A DNA stretch of 64,000 nt from Urophycis tenuis (GCA_036785325.1 JAXIVH010000130.1:374530-438529), one strand, 5' to 3'; positions 21,526 to 33,475 are shown, counted from the stretch's first letter. Notes: a model not told the origin generated them from the letters alone. Made by a program: numbers and translations.

Positions 21526-22734
21526 TGAGTGCAATAAAAAAAACAGAGTATAAACAATAAATAGATTGACCGAAATTGAGATACTATTAAGTGAGAGCTA
21601 TTAGAATAAGATCAAATAAAACATACTATATACATACATAGTAATCATCCTGTTTAAGGTGAACTGGGCAATTAGTAGATGAGTCTGACTGAAGTGTAAA
21701 TATCAATATAAATGTGCAGATGTAAATTGTGCAAAGTAAATGTGCAAATGGATTTCACAGGTAATGTAAGCAGACATAAATAACGAGGGTTTAGACAACA
21801 GACAGTCCTGAGGTGTGGGGGTACTGGTAGTACTGGGGTACTGCCACCCCAGCTCATCACCCCTTGCCATACTCCCCTGTGGTACACGGTCTCCTACTGG
21901 CTGTTATAAACCTACTTCCACTGCTGTGAACAACTGGTTTACAACTCCTGTTGTTATTCCACATTGCACATCATTGCACAGCCACAGGTGTGGACAAACT
22001 ATTGATGATAGTGTCCTAGTTAATCCAGCCAGGTCAGCTAACACCAAACCTCACATCAGCAGTCTAACCTTTGGGCTATTAGTAACCAACCATCTTAATC
22101 ACTGAACAAGTATTGGAAACCAAAATAATTATTTTGAAAGCAGAAATACTCTTTGAAGAAATACTCTCTCTTTTTTTGCAATTAAGTATTTTAGTTCTGG
22201 TTTCTTACTGTATTAACAGCAATGAAATGTTTTATCTTCTTCTGACAAATGTACTTATTGTAAGTCACTTTGGATAAAAGTGTCTGCTAAATGCCATGTA
22301 AATGTAAAAGTATTATATTATATAATCGAGATCTAAATGGTATATGTGACCCCCACACATGTATGGTCACAATTGTTGTTTGAATTATTGTTTATTTTTC
22401 GATGTTAATGGCTTGATTTAAGCGTGTTTTCTATATGGGTTTTAGTATGGTGCATTTCCCCAACTCAACTGACTGCCTGCTGAACGAATACAACTGACGA
22501 CTCTTGTTTGTACTTTTCCTGTACAAAACAGGTAACTCATTCTGAGGCCTGTAACATATACAGTACATTCCAATAAAAAAATCAAACTAAATCAGGGAAA
22601 GGAGAAGGGATTTGCATGTTGTCTCAGGTACCATTGTCAAAGCCTCTTCCAACCAATCGCTGCGGTACATCGCCTTATGCCTTTATAAGTTAACTCAGCA
22701 GTCACCATGTCAGACTCCATGTCTCAATGCATGT
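21526..22734. other. Copy B flank, no gene
   Basis: Equivalent of 4651-5937 with the approximately 78-bp deletion near 22469. No coding signal. Confidence 0.5.
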
Positions 22735-24125
22735 GGGCGGCAGTAGCTCAGTGGATAGAGCGGGTGGACAGAGCGGGTCTGGACAGAGCAGGTCGTCCGC
22801 TAACCGTAGGGTCGGGCGGTTGGATCCCCACGATCCCTTGAGCAAGACACTGAACCCCAACTTGCTCCCCGGGCGCTGAGCATATAAAGCAACCCACTGC
22901 TCCTGTACCATATGTAAATGGCAGCATATTTGCCAGTTCTGGCACTTTACGTTTGTGCTTTTATTTTGAAGAGCACCGCTCTTCTTCTAATACTTTCCGT
23001 TGTCGTTGACCACTGTTACTGGACTTACTGCTCCCGTCTTGTCGGATTGTCATGTGCACGTCGCTCCACAGTTGGTAAACATGCAAACACCTTTACTTGT
23101 CTTATTCTGTGTGGAAACATGTGAAAGGGCATTTTATCGTGGTTCGTTTCATGTTTGTTTCGTTTTCATGTCATGTTTAAAGGAGTGTTACTGCGAGGTG
23201 TGTGCGGAAGACAGGCTAACAGGCTTAGCTTAAACCTAGCGCCCTCGGAAGCAGAAGGAGGTATGAGGAGACCGATAGTCCATTCATTGTAAAGTGGTTT
23301 ATTTTTTATTTAAAACAAGGGAACTGTCATGATTTAAGTTTAGTAAAATATTTGTATTTAGTTTAAAATGTAAACGTGATTTCTATATTATTCGTAGAAA
23401 TAATATGGTACTGTGGCATTTGTATTTTTTGTCCACATAGTTTTCACGGTGTCAGAATACGAGCCAAAAGAGGAGAGAATTAAATTGCACCAGTCGAAGC
23501 TCTCTGCATCTTTGTGTGGTTATTCCGAGTGGGCCGCTACACCATAGGATGGGTCAAATGAACACAGCAGCCCCACTGCTCCTATGTACCATAGGATGGG
23601 TCCAATGAACACAGTAGCCCACTGCTCCTATGTACCATAGGATGGGTCAAATTAACACAGCAGCCCACTGCTCCTATGTACCATAGGATGGGTCAAATGA
23701 ACACAGCAGCCCCACTGCTATGTACCATAGGATGGGTCAAATGAACACAGCAGCCCCACTGCTCCTATGTACCATAGGATGGGTCAAATGAACACAGCAG
23801 CCCCACTGCTCCTATGTACCATAGGATGGGTCAAACGAACACAGCAGCCCCACTGCTCCTATGTACCATAGGATGGGTCAAATGAACACAGCAGCCCCAC
23901 TGCTCCTATGTACCATAGGATGGGTCAAATGAACACAGCAGCCCACTGCTCCTATGTACCATAGGATTGGTCAAATGAACACAGCAGCACACTGCTCCTA
24001 TGTACCATAGGATGGGTCAAATGAACACAGCAGCCCCACTGCTCCTATGTACCATAGGATGGGTCAAATGAACACAGCAGCCCCACTGCTCCTATGTACC
24101 ATAGGATGGGTCAAATGAACACATT
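22735..24125 (+). repeat. tRNA-derived SINE with minisatellite, copy B, split by a solo LTR
   Basis: SINE head at 22735-22912, then a solo LTR (22913-23541), then about 12 minisatellite units of about 47 bp (23542-24125). One unit has lost CTCC, and several differ by single bases from the A and C arrays. Confidence 0.75.
22913..23541 (+). mobile_element. Solo LTR
   Basis: 629-bp sequence starting TGTAAATGGC and ending GCCGCTACA, flanked by the 5-bp direct repeat CCATA (22908-22912, 23542-23546). That repeat is the interrupted minisatellite/SINE sequence. There is no internal region, so this is a solo LTR, presumably formed by LTR-LTR recombination. Absent from A and C. Confidence 0.82.
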
Positions 24126-24559
24126 TCATTCCAATATCTAAAAAATACTGAGAATGACCAATAACCTCTCTTAAATGTGTTTGTCGGACAATGGTATAAT
24201 CAGATTTGTGTCAACATAATCAAACAAAACTTCCTGAAGATTAGACAAAAATATGCATTTGAGGGAGAATGCAATTCAATGAAGTGAAAGAAAATTACAT
24301 TTCACATTAAAAACGTAAAATTTAGAAACAAATGATTTGTTTAATCTTGAAACCTTGTACTGTGACACATTTGATGTCCCGTTCATTTAGGGACCCTTCT
24401 TGATTCTTTCTCACTGATTTTCTAGAATCTTGCCCTCTGACAGTTTTGCGGTTACCCTGCCAACGCTCTCCTTTGCAGTGCCTGAACATGAGAGTCCACG
24501 TTTCAAGATTCACGTCCTTTATTGTCTAAATGTGCAGCATCACTTATAGTCCTACTGTA

Positions 24560-24788
24560 CAATGAAATGTATTGGACGAGGCCCGTTCCAACATGGAAGG
24601 GAAATCAAAGGAAACAGTTCAATAAAAATAAAATTAAAATAAAGTCCAGTAAAACAGTAAAATAAGGGCATCACAGATTGAGTAAGAGCAGCAATGCAGA
24701 ATGAAAAATGAAGAATGACAATAAAGCAGCATTGTAGAAATATAAAGTGCATGGCATGTAAGAATATACATCATACATAAACTGGAGA
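24560..24788. repeat. Left arm of an inverted repeat, copy B
   Basis: Reverse complement of 25693-25927. The arms carry TTGGACGAGGCCCGTTCCA and its complement. Copy C retains this arm at about 44790-45015. Confidence 0.75.
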
Positions 24789-25081
24789 GTTTTACATTTA
24801 CATTTACATTTAGATTTAGGGGCATTAAGCAGACGCTTTTATCCAAAGCGACTTACAAAGAGTACATTTGTCATGAGAAGGTGAAAACATTTAATTGCTG
24901 CTCATACAGTAAGAAAGTCACCAGAACAAGTTTCAAGCATTTCAATTGCTAGGTGAACCATTGCTAGTATACAACATCTCTGACTAAGTGCCGAGTTACA
25001 AAGAGCGATTAAAGTGCCATACATACAACAAATAAGAGCATGAGGGTGGGGGTGATGCAGGGTTCAGGTGAACTCTGAACA

Positions 25082-25227
25082 CTAACTCTGAGCCTCCTCG
25101 CAGGCCGGCTGGATCTGGCTCTCGGGCAGCTGGAAGACGAAGGTGCCGTTGTCGCGGAGCTGGAAGGTGAAGGAGAAGGGGATGCTCGTCAGCCTGGCCC
25201 AGTCCCTGGAAGAGCCGGAGTCGGGGT
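25082..25227 (-). pseudogene. Orphan terminal exon of an M14 carboxypeptidase, copy B
   Basis: Same exon as 12870-13015, with acceptor CTCTCCCAG (AG at 25228-25229) and stop TAG at 25082-25084. It keeps SFTFQLRDNG with Gln at the family's catalytic Glu position. Differences from A include Gly to Ser in the GIPF segment and Arg to Gln in LPESQI(R/Q)PA. The frame and splice acceptor are preserved in both copies. Confidence 0.7.
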
Positions 25228-25254
25228 CTGGGAGAGGAGGAAAAATGGGGTGTT

Positions 25255-25665
25255 TACATTTTACATTGAGGGGGCGTTTAGCAAGACGCTTTTATCCAAT
25301 GCGACTTACAAAAAGTACATTTGTCAGAAGAAGGTGAAACATTTCATTGTTGCTAATACAGTAAGAAAGTCACCAGACCAAGTTTCAAGCATATAAGGTG
25401 CAGTGAACAAAGTATGTACAACATATAAGGTGCTTGGAGACTGTGTTGTTATGACCAGAGTTATTGGCTGTTATTGTACAGTGTAATGGCTTGTGGCAGG
25501 AAGGATTTCCTTTATCTGTCCCTTCGACAGCCGAGCTGGAGCAGCCTGTGAGAGAAGGTGCTCCGCTGTCTAAATCTGTCTAAATCTCTTGTAAGGTGTC
25601 CTTGAGTGTGCTGAAAGGCACCTTTAGATTAAATTCATTATTATTAATATTATTATTATTGCTAC
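25255..25665 (+). repeat. Dispersed teleost repeat and LINE 3' tail, copy B
   Basis: Equivalent of 13040-13455, ending in the ATT-rich simple repeat. Confidence 0.55.
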
Positions 25666-25692
25666 CACTGCTTCCACCAAAGCTCATGTAGA

Positions 25693-25927
25693 ACTCTCCA
25701 GTTTATGTATAATCTAACTACTTACATGCCATGCACTTTGTATTTCTACCATGCAGCTTTATTTTCATTCTTTATTTTTCATTCTGCATTGCTGCTCTTA
25801 CTAAATCTGTGATGCCCGTATTTTACTGTTTTACTGTACTCATTGTATTTTGTTTTATTTTTATTTCACTGTTTCCTTTGATTTTCCTTTCATGGTGGAA
25901 CGGGCCTCGTCCAATACATTTCCATAC
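25693..25927. repeat. Right arm of an inverted repeat, copy B
   Basis: Complement of 24560-24788. Together the arms enclose about 0.9 kb that includes the carboxypeptidase exon. Confidence 0.75.
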
Positions 25928-26138
25928 AAGTTTCAAGCATTCCAATTGCTAGGTGAACCCTTGCTAGTATACAACATCTCTGACTGAAGTGCCACTTTGC
26001 TCACCTGCCATACATACTTCCCATACACGAGTGCATATTGTGGCAGTACAAAAGATTTCCCAGGGCCAGAGAGATCCCTCATTGCAGAGAGAAACGTGTC
26101 AGGGGCAGAGCACACAGAGGTGAACGGAAAACCATTAA

Positions 26139-26219
26139 TTAACCCTTAACCACCCTTAACCAACCCTTAACCAACCCTTAACCATCCCTTAACCATCCCT
26201 TAACCATCCCTTAACCATC
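26139..26219. repeat. CCCTTAACCA-type tandem repeat, copy B (expanded)
   Basis: About seven units versus about four in A. Confidence 0.8.
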
Positions 26220-26435
26220 TGGCGAGGCTGTTTAGCGGCCTGGTGGTGTCTTCTACTCCCTGAAAACCTCCTCTTTATGTACTCATTTATGTCTCCATTA
26301 GTTTATTCGTCTTGTTTAAATGTACAAACTGTGGTTTGTGTAATGATCAAACGCAGTTGGAGCAATATGTGGATTCGGGTGAGAAAATACCTTAACTGTG
26401 CATCACAAGTAGTCACAGGCCCTGATCAGAAGTAA

Positions 26436-26885
26436 CCACATCTACCAACATTTCCATTCATAAAGAGATGAGCTGAGCTGAGATCCTACTGTGGCGCGTT
26501 GTGTCCTAGATGGTGAGCAGACAGGGGGCTCTCGGAGACTCAGGACTCAGGAACTGTTAGCAGAGTTCAGGCTAGCAGAACTGAACCCGGAACACACCTC
26601 AGCTACACACATGGTGAGCAACCCCACATTGTTTTCTAGCTGCTCGTGTGTGGACACAGTATCTTTGGTTTTGATGTCAGCATCATCGCAAAAACAGTAA
26701 CTGACCTACAACACATAACAGCAGCTAACAAGTCACCCTGCAGCAACGGACGCAAACCAACTATGGTCACTCACTATGGTCATCACTGACTGCCGTTCTG
26801 TCATTTATATGACAGGACACCAACACCAGGCCTGCGCAGAAGGCCTTCCCAACTTTGAAGACAAGGCTTCCTCCAAGACCAGACA
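26436..26885. other. B-specific segment of about 450 bp
   Basis: Interrupts the sequence that is contiguous in A at about 14193-14210 (GATCAGAAGTAACC then ACGCCAATCATTAG). It contains an open frame, 26491-26700, without recognisable homology. No terminal repeats were found, so insertion in B and deletion in A are equally possible. Confidence 0.55.
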
Positions 26886-27667
26886 CGCCAATCATTAGTA
26901 ATATTGTGAGCCATAATATTCATAATATGGTCTAATAGCTATGCCGTTGGTCTAAACATAAGATGAGGAGACATACACTAGTACAAGTGCAATAAGAGAA
27001 TAAGTGAACACTATTGTGTCCTGTCTATAAATACAAAATGAACAGAAGAAAAATAAAGTTATTACAAATTCAACAGTGTACCCACACGTAAGAAGAATAA
27101 CCCTTCCATATATCATGCCTATGAATCGGTTTCATCCCAGATAACCTCAAACTAAGTTTAGAAGGAAATGTTGACTGTTCTAATTGAGTTGGCCATTTAA
27201 ACTGCAAGGTAATTTAAAGACAAATATTTTTCAGCCTTGTCTGTAAAACTTGCATACTCAAGATAATAATTTCACTGTTTGCATTTGCTTGTTGCTTGTT
27301 TGCTTGCATATTGGAGGACAATGTGGCATAAAATGTTGGTTACAAACAACTCTAAGGTTTAGGGTGGTGCTGGTGGAGCAGTAAGGATTGTCATTTCCTC
27401 TTGCAACCATTGTTGGCTTCTGGTATCGCCGCGGTAATCTTCAACGTGAGGTAAACACCATAACCCGAAAATAACAAAAAACATAATTGACAATCGCCGA
27501 CTCCGCCGTTCGCCCGACTATGAGAGTGTTTCAAGTGTGTGTGTATTAGTTACAAATATTGTTGCAATGCAGGAAAAAAACCCTCTATATTAAGGTTCAG
27601 CAAGTTGTTTTATTCAAGTGTATTTCATTTTTGTTATGTCAATTATTATTATTTGTATGTCAATTTG

Positions 27668-27860
27668 GAGCCTTGAGCAGAGACTCCACTGAGGAGATGA
27701 TGTCACTTGGAGTCTGGAGCAGAGACTCCACTGAGCAGATGATGTCCCTTTGAAGTCCGGAGCAGGGACTCCACTGAGGAGTAAGTCAATTAGGAGCCTA
27801 GAGCAGAAACTCCTGAAGAGATGATGTCACAGAGGAGTCTTGAGTGAAGACTCCAATGAG
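27668..27860 (-). repeat. Decayed 45-bp modules downstream of gene C
   Basis: Equivalent of 15000-15190, beyond the stop of copy C. Confidence 0.7.
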
Positions 27861-28075
27861 ATGTCACTTATTAAAGTGTACTTCATTTTTGTTACGTCAC
27901 AAAAAGAAATTGTATTTGTTTTTATATATATTTTTTATTTTATTTTATATATATATATATTTTTTTAATGCATTTTTTATATTTGTTTTTTTTATCATGT
28001 CCCTGTAAGATGTACAACTCCACTTTATGATCTGGAGTCTGAAGGAGATTATGTCACATGAGGTGAAAGATGCTG

Positions 28076-31000
28076 TCATATGGAGTCTGGATCTGAGACT
28101 CCATTGTGGAGAGGATCATAACGGAGTCTTGAAGAGAGAGCCCCCTCCTCTCCTTCTTCCTTCCTCTCCTTTTCCATTGACAGCACCTCCTTCTCCAGTG
28201 CCTTCCTCTCCTTCTCCTGTGCCTCCTCACTTGGAGTCTGGAGATGAGGCTTCACTGGGGACATGATGTCATGGAGAAGTCTTGAGCCAAGAGTCCCCAG
28301 AGATGATTCTTCTTCCTCTCCTTCCTCCCTCTCCTTCTTTTCCATCGCCAGCACCTCCTTCTCCTGTGCCTTCCTCTCCTTATTTTCCATTGCCAGCACC
28401 TCGTTCTCCAGTGCCTTCCTCTCCATTTCCATTGCCAGCACCTCGTTCTCCAGTGCCTTCCTCTCCATTTCCAATACCAGCACCTCCTTCTCCTGTGCCT
28501 CCTCACTTGGAGTCTGGAGATGAGGCTTCACTGAGGACATCATGTCATGGAGTAGTCTTGAGTCGAGAGTCCCCAGAGATGATTCTTCCTCCTCTTCTTC
28601 CTTCCTCTCCTTCCTTTCCATCACCAGCACCTCCTTCTCCAGTTCCTTCCTCTCCTTATTCTCCATCGCCAGCACCTCCTTCTCCAGTGCCTTCCTTGTC
28701 TTCTGTGCCTCCTCGCTTGGAGTCTGGAGCTGAGACCCCACTGATGTGACGATATCATGGAGGAGTGTTGAGCAGAGAGTCCCCTGAGGAGATGATTCCT
28801 CCTTCTCTGTTGCCTTCCTCTCCTTCTTTTCCATCGCCAGCCTCTCCTTCTCCTTTGCCTCCTCGCTTGGAGTCTGGAGTTGAGGCTTTACTGAGGACAT
28901 GATGTCATGGAGGAGTTTCGAGCAGAGAGTCCCCTGAGGAGATGATTCCTCCTCTCTTTCCTTCCTCTCCTTCCTTTCCATCACCAGCACCTCCTTCTCC
29001 AGTGCCTTCCTCTCCTTATCCTCCATTGCCAGCACCTCCTTCTCCAGTGCCTTTCTTGTCTTCTGTGCCTCCTCGCTGGGAGTCTGGAGCTGAGACCCCA
29101 CTGATGTGACGATATCATGGAGGAGTGTTGAGCAGAGAGTCCCCTGAGGAGTTGATTCCTCCTTCTCTGTTGCCTTCCTCTCCTTCTTTTCCATCGCCAG
29201 CACCTCCTTCTCCTGTGTCTCCTCACTTGGAGTCTGGAGTTGAGGCTTTACTGAGGACATGATGTCATGGAGGAGTTTTGAGCAGAGAGTCCCCTGAGGA
29301 GATGATTCCTCTTTCTCTGGTGCCTTCCTCTCCATCGCCAGCACCTCCTTCTCCTGTGCCTTCCTCTCCATTTCCAATGCCAGCACCTCCTCCAGTGCCT
29401 TCTTCTCCTTCTCCTGTGCCTCCTCACTTGGAGTCTGGAGATGAGGCTTCACTGAGGACATCATGTCATGGAATAGTATTGAGCCGAGAGTCCCCAGAGA
29501 TGATTTTTCCTCCTCTCCTTCCTCCCACTCCTTCTTTTCCATCGCCAGCACCTCCTTCTCCAGTGCCTTCCTCTCCTTATTTTCCATTGCCAGCACCTCC
29601 TTCTCCAGTGCCTTCCTCTCCATTTCCATTGCCAGCACCTCGTTCTCCAGTGCCCTCCTCTCCATTTCCAATGCCAGCACCTCCTTCTCCAGTGCCTTCT
29701 TCTCCTTCTCCTCTGCCTCCTCACTTGGAGTCTGGAGATGAGGCTTCACTGAGGACATGATGTCATGGAGGAGTCTTGAGCCGAGAGTCTCCAGAGATGA
29801 TTCCTCCTCCTCTCCTTCCTTCCTCTCCTTCTTTTCCATCACCGGCACCTCCTTCTCCAGTGCCTTCCTCTCCTTGTGTTCCTCCTCACATGGAGTCTGG
29901 AGCTGAGACTCCACTGAGGTGATGATGTCATGGAGGAGTTTCGAGCAGAGAGTCCCCTGAGGAGATGATTCCTCCTTCTCTGGTGCCTTCCTCTCCTTCT
30001 TTTCCATCGCCAGCACCTCCTTCTCCTGTGCCTCCTCACTTGGAGTCTGGAGTTGAGGCTTTACTGAGGACATGATGTCATGGAGGAGTCTTGAGCCGAG
30101 AGTCTCCAGAGATGATTCCTCCTCCTCTCCTTCCTTCCTCTCCTTCTTTTCCATCACCGGCACCTCCTTCTCCAGTGCCTTCCTCTCCTTGTGTTCCTCC
30201 TCACATGGAGTCTGGAGCTGAGACTCCACTGAGGTGATGATGTCATGGAGGAGTTTCGAGCAGAGAGTCCCCTGAGGAGGTGATTCCTCCTTCTCTGGTG
30301 CCTTCCTCTCCTTCTTTTCCATCGCCAGCCTCTCCTTCTCCTTTGCCTCCAAGCTTGAAGTCTGGAGTTGAGGCTTTACTGAGGACATGATGTCATGGAG
30401 GAGTTTAGAGCAGAGAGTCCCCTGAGGAGATGATTCCTCCTTCTCTGGTGCCTTCCTCTCCTTCTTTTCCATCGCCAGCACCTCCTTCTCCTGTGCCTTC
30501 CTCTCCATTTCCAATGCCAGCACTTCCTTCTCAAGTGCCTCCTTCTCCTTCTCCTGTGCCTCCTCACTTGGAGTCTGGAGATGAGGCTTCACTGAGGACA
30601 AGATGTCATGGAGGAGTCTTGAGCCGAGAGTCCCCTGAGGAGATGATTCCTCCTCTCCTTCTTCCTTCCTCTCATTCTTTTCTATCACCAGCACCTCCTT
30701 CTCCAGTGCCTTCCTCTCCTTGTGTTCCTCCTCACATGGAGTCTGGAGCTGAGACTCCACTGAGGTGATGATGTCATGGAGGAGTTTCGAGCAGAGAGTC
30801 CCCTGAGGAGATGATTCCTCCTTCTCCGGTGCCTTCCTCTCCTTATTTTCCATCGCCAGCACCTCCTTCTCCTTTGGCTTCCTCTCCTCCTTTTCCTTCA
30901 CCAGCACCTCCTTCATCTTCCTTTCCTTCTTCTGCTGTGCCTCCATTGCCAGTGCCTCCTTCACCAGTGCCTTCCTCTGTTTCTTCTCCTGTGCCTCGCT

Positions 31001-31855
31001 CATCAGGGCCTCCTTCTCCTCTGCCTTATTTGCCTTCTCCACTGCTTCCCTCTCCTTTTTTTCCATTGCCAGCACCTCCTTGTCCTGTGCCTCCTCACTT
31101 GGAGTCTGGAGCTGAGACTTCACTGAGGAGATGATGTCATGGAGGAGTCTTGAGCAGAGAGTCCCCTGAGGAGATGATTCCTCCTCTCCTTCTTCCTTCC
31201 TCTCCTTCTCCTGTGCCTTTCTCTCCTTATTTTCTATCGCCAGCACCTCCTTCTCCAGTCCCTTCCTCTCCTTCTGTGCCTCCTCACTTGGAGTCTGGAG
31301 CTGAGACCCTACTGATGTGATGATGTCATGGAGGAGTTTTGAGCAGAGAGTCCCCTGAGGAGATGATTCCTCCTTCTCTGGTGCCTTCCTCTCCTTCTTT
31401 TCCATCATCAGCACCTCCTTCTCCAGTGCCTTCCTCTCCTTCTCCTGTGCCTCCTCACTTGGAGTCTGGAGATGAGGCTTCACTGAGGACATGATGTCAT
31501 GGAGGAGTCTTGAGCCAAGCGTCCCCTGAGGAGATGATTCCTCCTTCTCCGGTGACTTCCTCTCCTTCTTTTTCATGGGCAGCACCTCCTTCTCCCTTTC
31601 CTTCTTCTCCAGTGCCTTCCTCTCCTTCTTCTCCATTGCCAGCACCTCCTTCTCCTTTGCCTTCCTCGCCTTTTTCTCCCGTGCATCCTTGGCCAGCACC
31701 TCCTTTTCCAGTGCCTTCCTCTGCTTCTTCTCCTGTGCCTCGTTCATCTGGACCTCTTTAGCCAGCACCGTCTTCTCCAGTTCTTTCTTCTCCTGGGCGG
31801 GCGATTGGCGGACGAGGGCCCTGAACACAGTGAGGGTGTCCCTCCACCACCCCAT
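28076..31855 (-). CDS. Lys/Glu-rich modular repeat protein, copy C
   Basis: Open frame of 1259 codons from ATG 31853-31855 to TGA 28076-28078, with the same N-terminus and C-terminus as copy B. It has about 17 LLHDI-type modules against 21 in B, so whole modules have been gained or lost in steps that keep the frame. The frame is open further upstream, to 32251, but that extension begins at a GTG and is frameshifted in B, so it is taken as untranslated leader. Otherwise the character is as in B: charged helical linkers and amphipathic modules, no targeting or catalytic motif, function unknown. Confidence 0.63.
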   Translation of the reverse strand: MGWWRDTLTVFRALVRQSPAQEKKELEKTVLAKEVQMNEAQEKKQRKALEKEVLAKDAREKKARKAKEKEVLAMEKKERKALEKKEREKEVLPMKKKERKSPEKEESSPQGTLGSRLLHDIMSSVKPHLQTPSEEAQEKERKALEKEVLMMEKKERKAPEKEESSPQGTLCSKLLHDIITSVGSQLQTPSEEAQKERKGLEKEVLAIENKERKAQEKERKEEGEEESSPQGTLCSRLLHDIISSVKSQLQTPSEEAQDKEVLAMEKKEREAVEKANKAEEKEALMSEAQEKKQRKALVKEALAMEAQQKKERKMKEVLVKEKEERKPKEKEVLAMENKERKAPEKEESSPQGTLCSKLLHDIITSVESQLQTPCEEEHKERKALEKEVLVIEKNERKEEGEEESSPQGTLGSRLLHDILSSVKPHLQTPSEEAQEKEKEALEKEVLALEMERKAQEKEVLAMEKKERKAPEKEESSPQGTLCSKLLHDIMSSVKPQLQTSSLEAKEKERLAMEKKERKAPEKEESPPQGTLCSKLLHDIITSVESQLQTPCEEEHKERKALEKEVPVMEKKERKEGEEEESSLETLGSRLLHDIMSSVKPQLQTPSEEAQEKEVLAMEKKERKAPEKEESSPQGTLCSKLLHDIITSVESQLQTPCEEEHKERKALEKEVPVMEKKERKEGEEEESSLETLGSRLLHDIMSSVKPHLQTPSEEAEEKEKKALEKEVLALEMERRALENEVLAMEMERKALEKEVLAMENKERKALEKEVLAMEKKEWEEGEEEKSSLGTLGSILFHDMMSSVKPHLQTPSEEAQEKEKKALEEVLALEMERKAQEKEVLAMERKAPEKEESSPQGTLCSKLLHDIMSSVKPQLQTPSEETQEKEVLAMEKKERKATEKEESTPQGTLCSTLLHDIVTSVGSQLQTPSEEAQKTRKALEKEVLAMEDKERKALEKEVLVMERKERKEREEESSPQGTLCSKLLHDIMSSVKPQLQTPSEEAKEKERLAMEKKERKATEKEESSPQGTLCSTLLHDIVTSVGSQLQTPSEEAQKTRKALEKEVLAMENKERKELEKEVLVMERKERKEEEEEESSLGTLDSRLLHDMMSSVKPHLQTPSEEAQEKEVLVLEMERKALENEVLAMEMERKALENEVLAMENKERKAQEKEVLAMEKKEREEGEEEESSLGTLGSRLLHDIMSPVKPHLQTPSEEAQEKERKALEKEVLSMEKERKEEGEEGALSSRLRYDPLHNGVSDPDSI

Positions 31856-33475
31856 TGCGTCGGTATTGTAGTCAGGCTGAGATAGCCAGAGACCACTACA
31901 CCAACTTGAATGAACAAACAAATGTACAATCTGCGATATCCACACACGTATATCACTAATCGTACGTGCTTTGCTCAAGGCGGAACCAGACAGCGATGAA
32001 AACCACTGAAAGTCCTGCGTCACGCGCGGAATTGATCTGATCTTATTGACTTGACGACCAACTCTCGGTGACGGTCTCCAACATAAACTGGGACTGAAAT
32101 ATGTTGCAACTTGAAGACTTGACGGTCGATGACAAAGATTGAAAAAAAAAAAAAAACATCTTAACCCCACGTAAATCCTAAGTTTTAAGAGATAATGTCC
32201 GTGGATATTGCAACGCAATGCATGATGGGAGAAATACAAGGGACCAATCACGTCTCTTTATTTAATACGCGCGATGGCAAAGCCATTGGGAACAAAACCG
32301 TCTGGGAAAATACGGCTTTATAAGGCTCAAATTAGTCGTTGAATGGGACACACACATTTAGGGAATTTAGCAACGCGAGTTCCATTTTTGCGAAACCAAC
32401 ATTAATATTCGCACCAAAGTCCATTTTTATGACGGACGTCAGCCATCGAGTAGCATCAGCTTAACCAATCACGTTGGGGGTTGTTTGTCATCGTCACCAT
32501 GGATACACGTCGTGGGACACAGCGGCGGTAACATCCTGATCGTGTTTCTCAACTCTTCAGTGCACTTACTGCATCCAAAGTGGTAAACTACTTTCACAAA
32601 CCTATCGTCATTGCTATCTGCTTTAGATGTGCTGATCATTCACATCGATAGCAGTCGGCGCTGCAAGCGAATGCAAGCAGTTTCGTTCTGGATACCAACT
32701 TTGATGCAATTTCCCTCAGGGATCTTTAAAGTATTCCTGTCTGTCTGTCTGTCTATCTACGACAGATAGCCTCTCTTAGTTATTGCGCAGGGGAATCCAT
32801 GAAACATGGATTTATGATGATGATGAGAATGCACAGCATCACAGCCCCCTCATCCGCAAACAGCAAATCCGCTTCTCCAGTTTACAGGAGAATTGAAAAG
32901 CAAAACTTTTTTAAAAACACTCTAAATACACAGGACACACAGCAAACAGAAATATATCTGACCTTAAGGAAGATGTCAGAGGGCTCCAGAAGAAACGGCC
33001 ACTGCTAATCCAAGCTTCTCGGAGGTAGCATCTCTTCGATCCAAAGAGATCGCAGCGTCATCTCCCCGTGACACGGTTCTGTTGGACCCCGCTGCTGGTC
33101 CACGATCGTCCTCCTGCTCGACACCTGAGGAGCCATCCTGGTTCTGAGGGTTGCTTCTCCGCCTAGTTCTGAACCCCTCAAACCGCTATGTTAGCTCCGC
33201 TCCACCCGGAACCCGAGAACGGTCCCTCTGCAGCCACCGTCCAAGGGATCTTCCTCACCCGGGACCGAACCAACGGAACCCTCATCCCCGGTTGAAGTCA
33301 TCCTTTTCCCGGCGCCAGATTCTGAGGGACGCTGTCCTACGTCGCACGGGTTCCCGTCCCCACACACGGAGACACCGGCGTGATTGACAGCTAACCTGTC
33401 ACGCCCCCCCCCGACCCTTCTTTTTCTCCGCCCCGCCTACTCCGGCAGCAGCCCCGCCCCCTGGCGACCAACCCA
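31856..33475. other. 5' flank of copy C, no gene
   Basis: Equivalent of 2924-4573; no independent coding signal. Confidence 0.55.
32317..32322 (-). promoter_or_regulatory. TATA-box candidate upstream of repeat gene copy C
   Basis: TATAAA on the minus strand in the same context as in A and B, about 465 bp upstream of the ATG at 31855. Confidence 0.3.

Noticed and set aside
28076..32251. N-terminal extension of copy C to 32251
   Set aside because: It begins at GTG, not ATG, and crosses a site that is frameshifted in copy B. The shared ATG (31855) is preferred.
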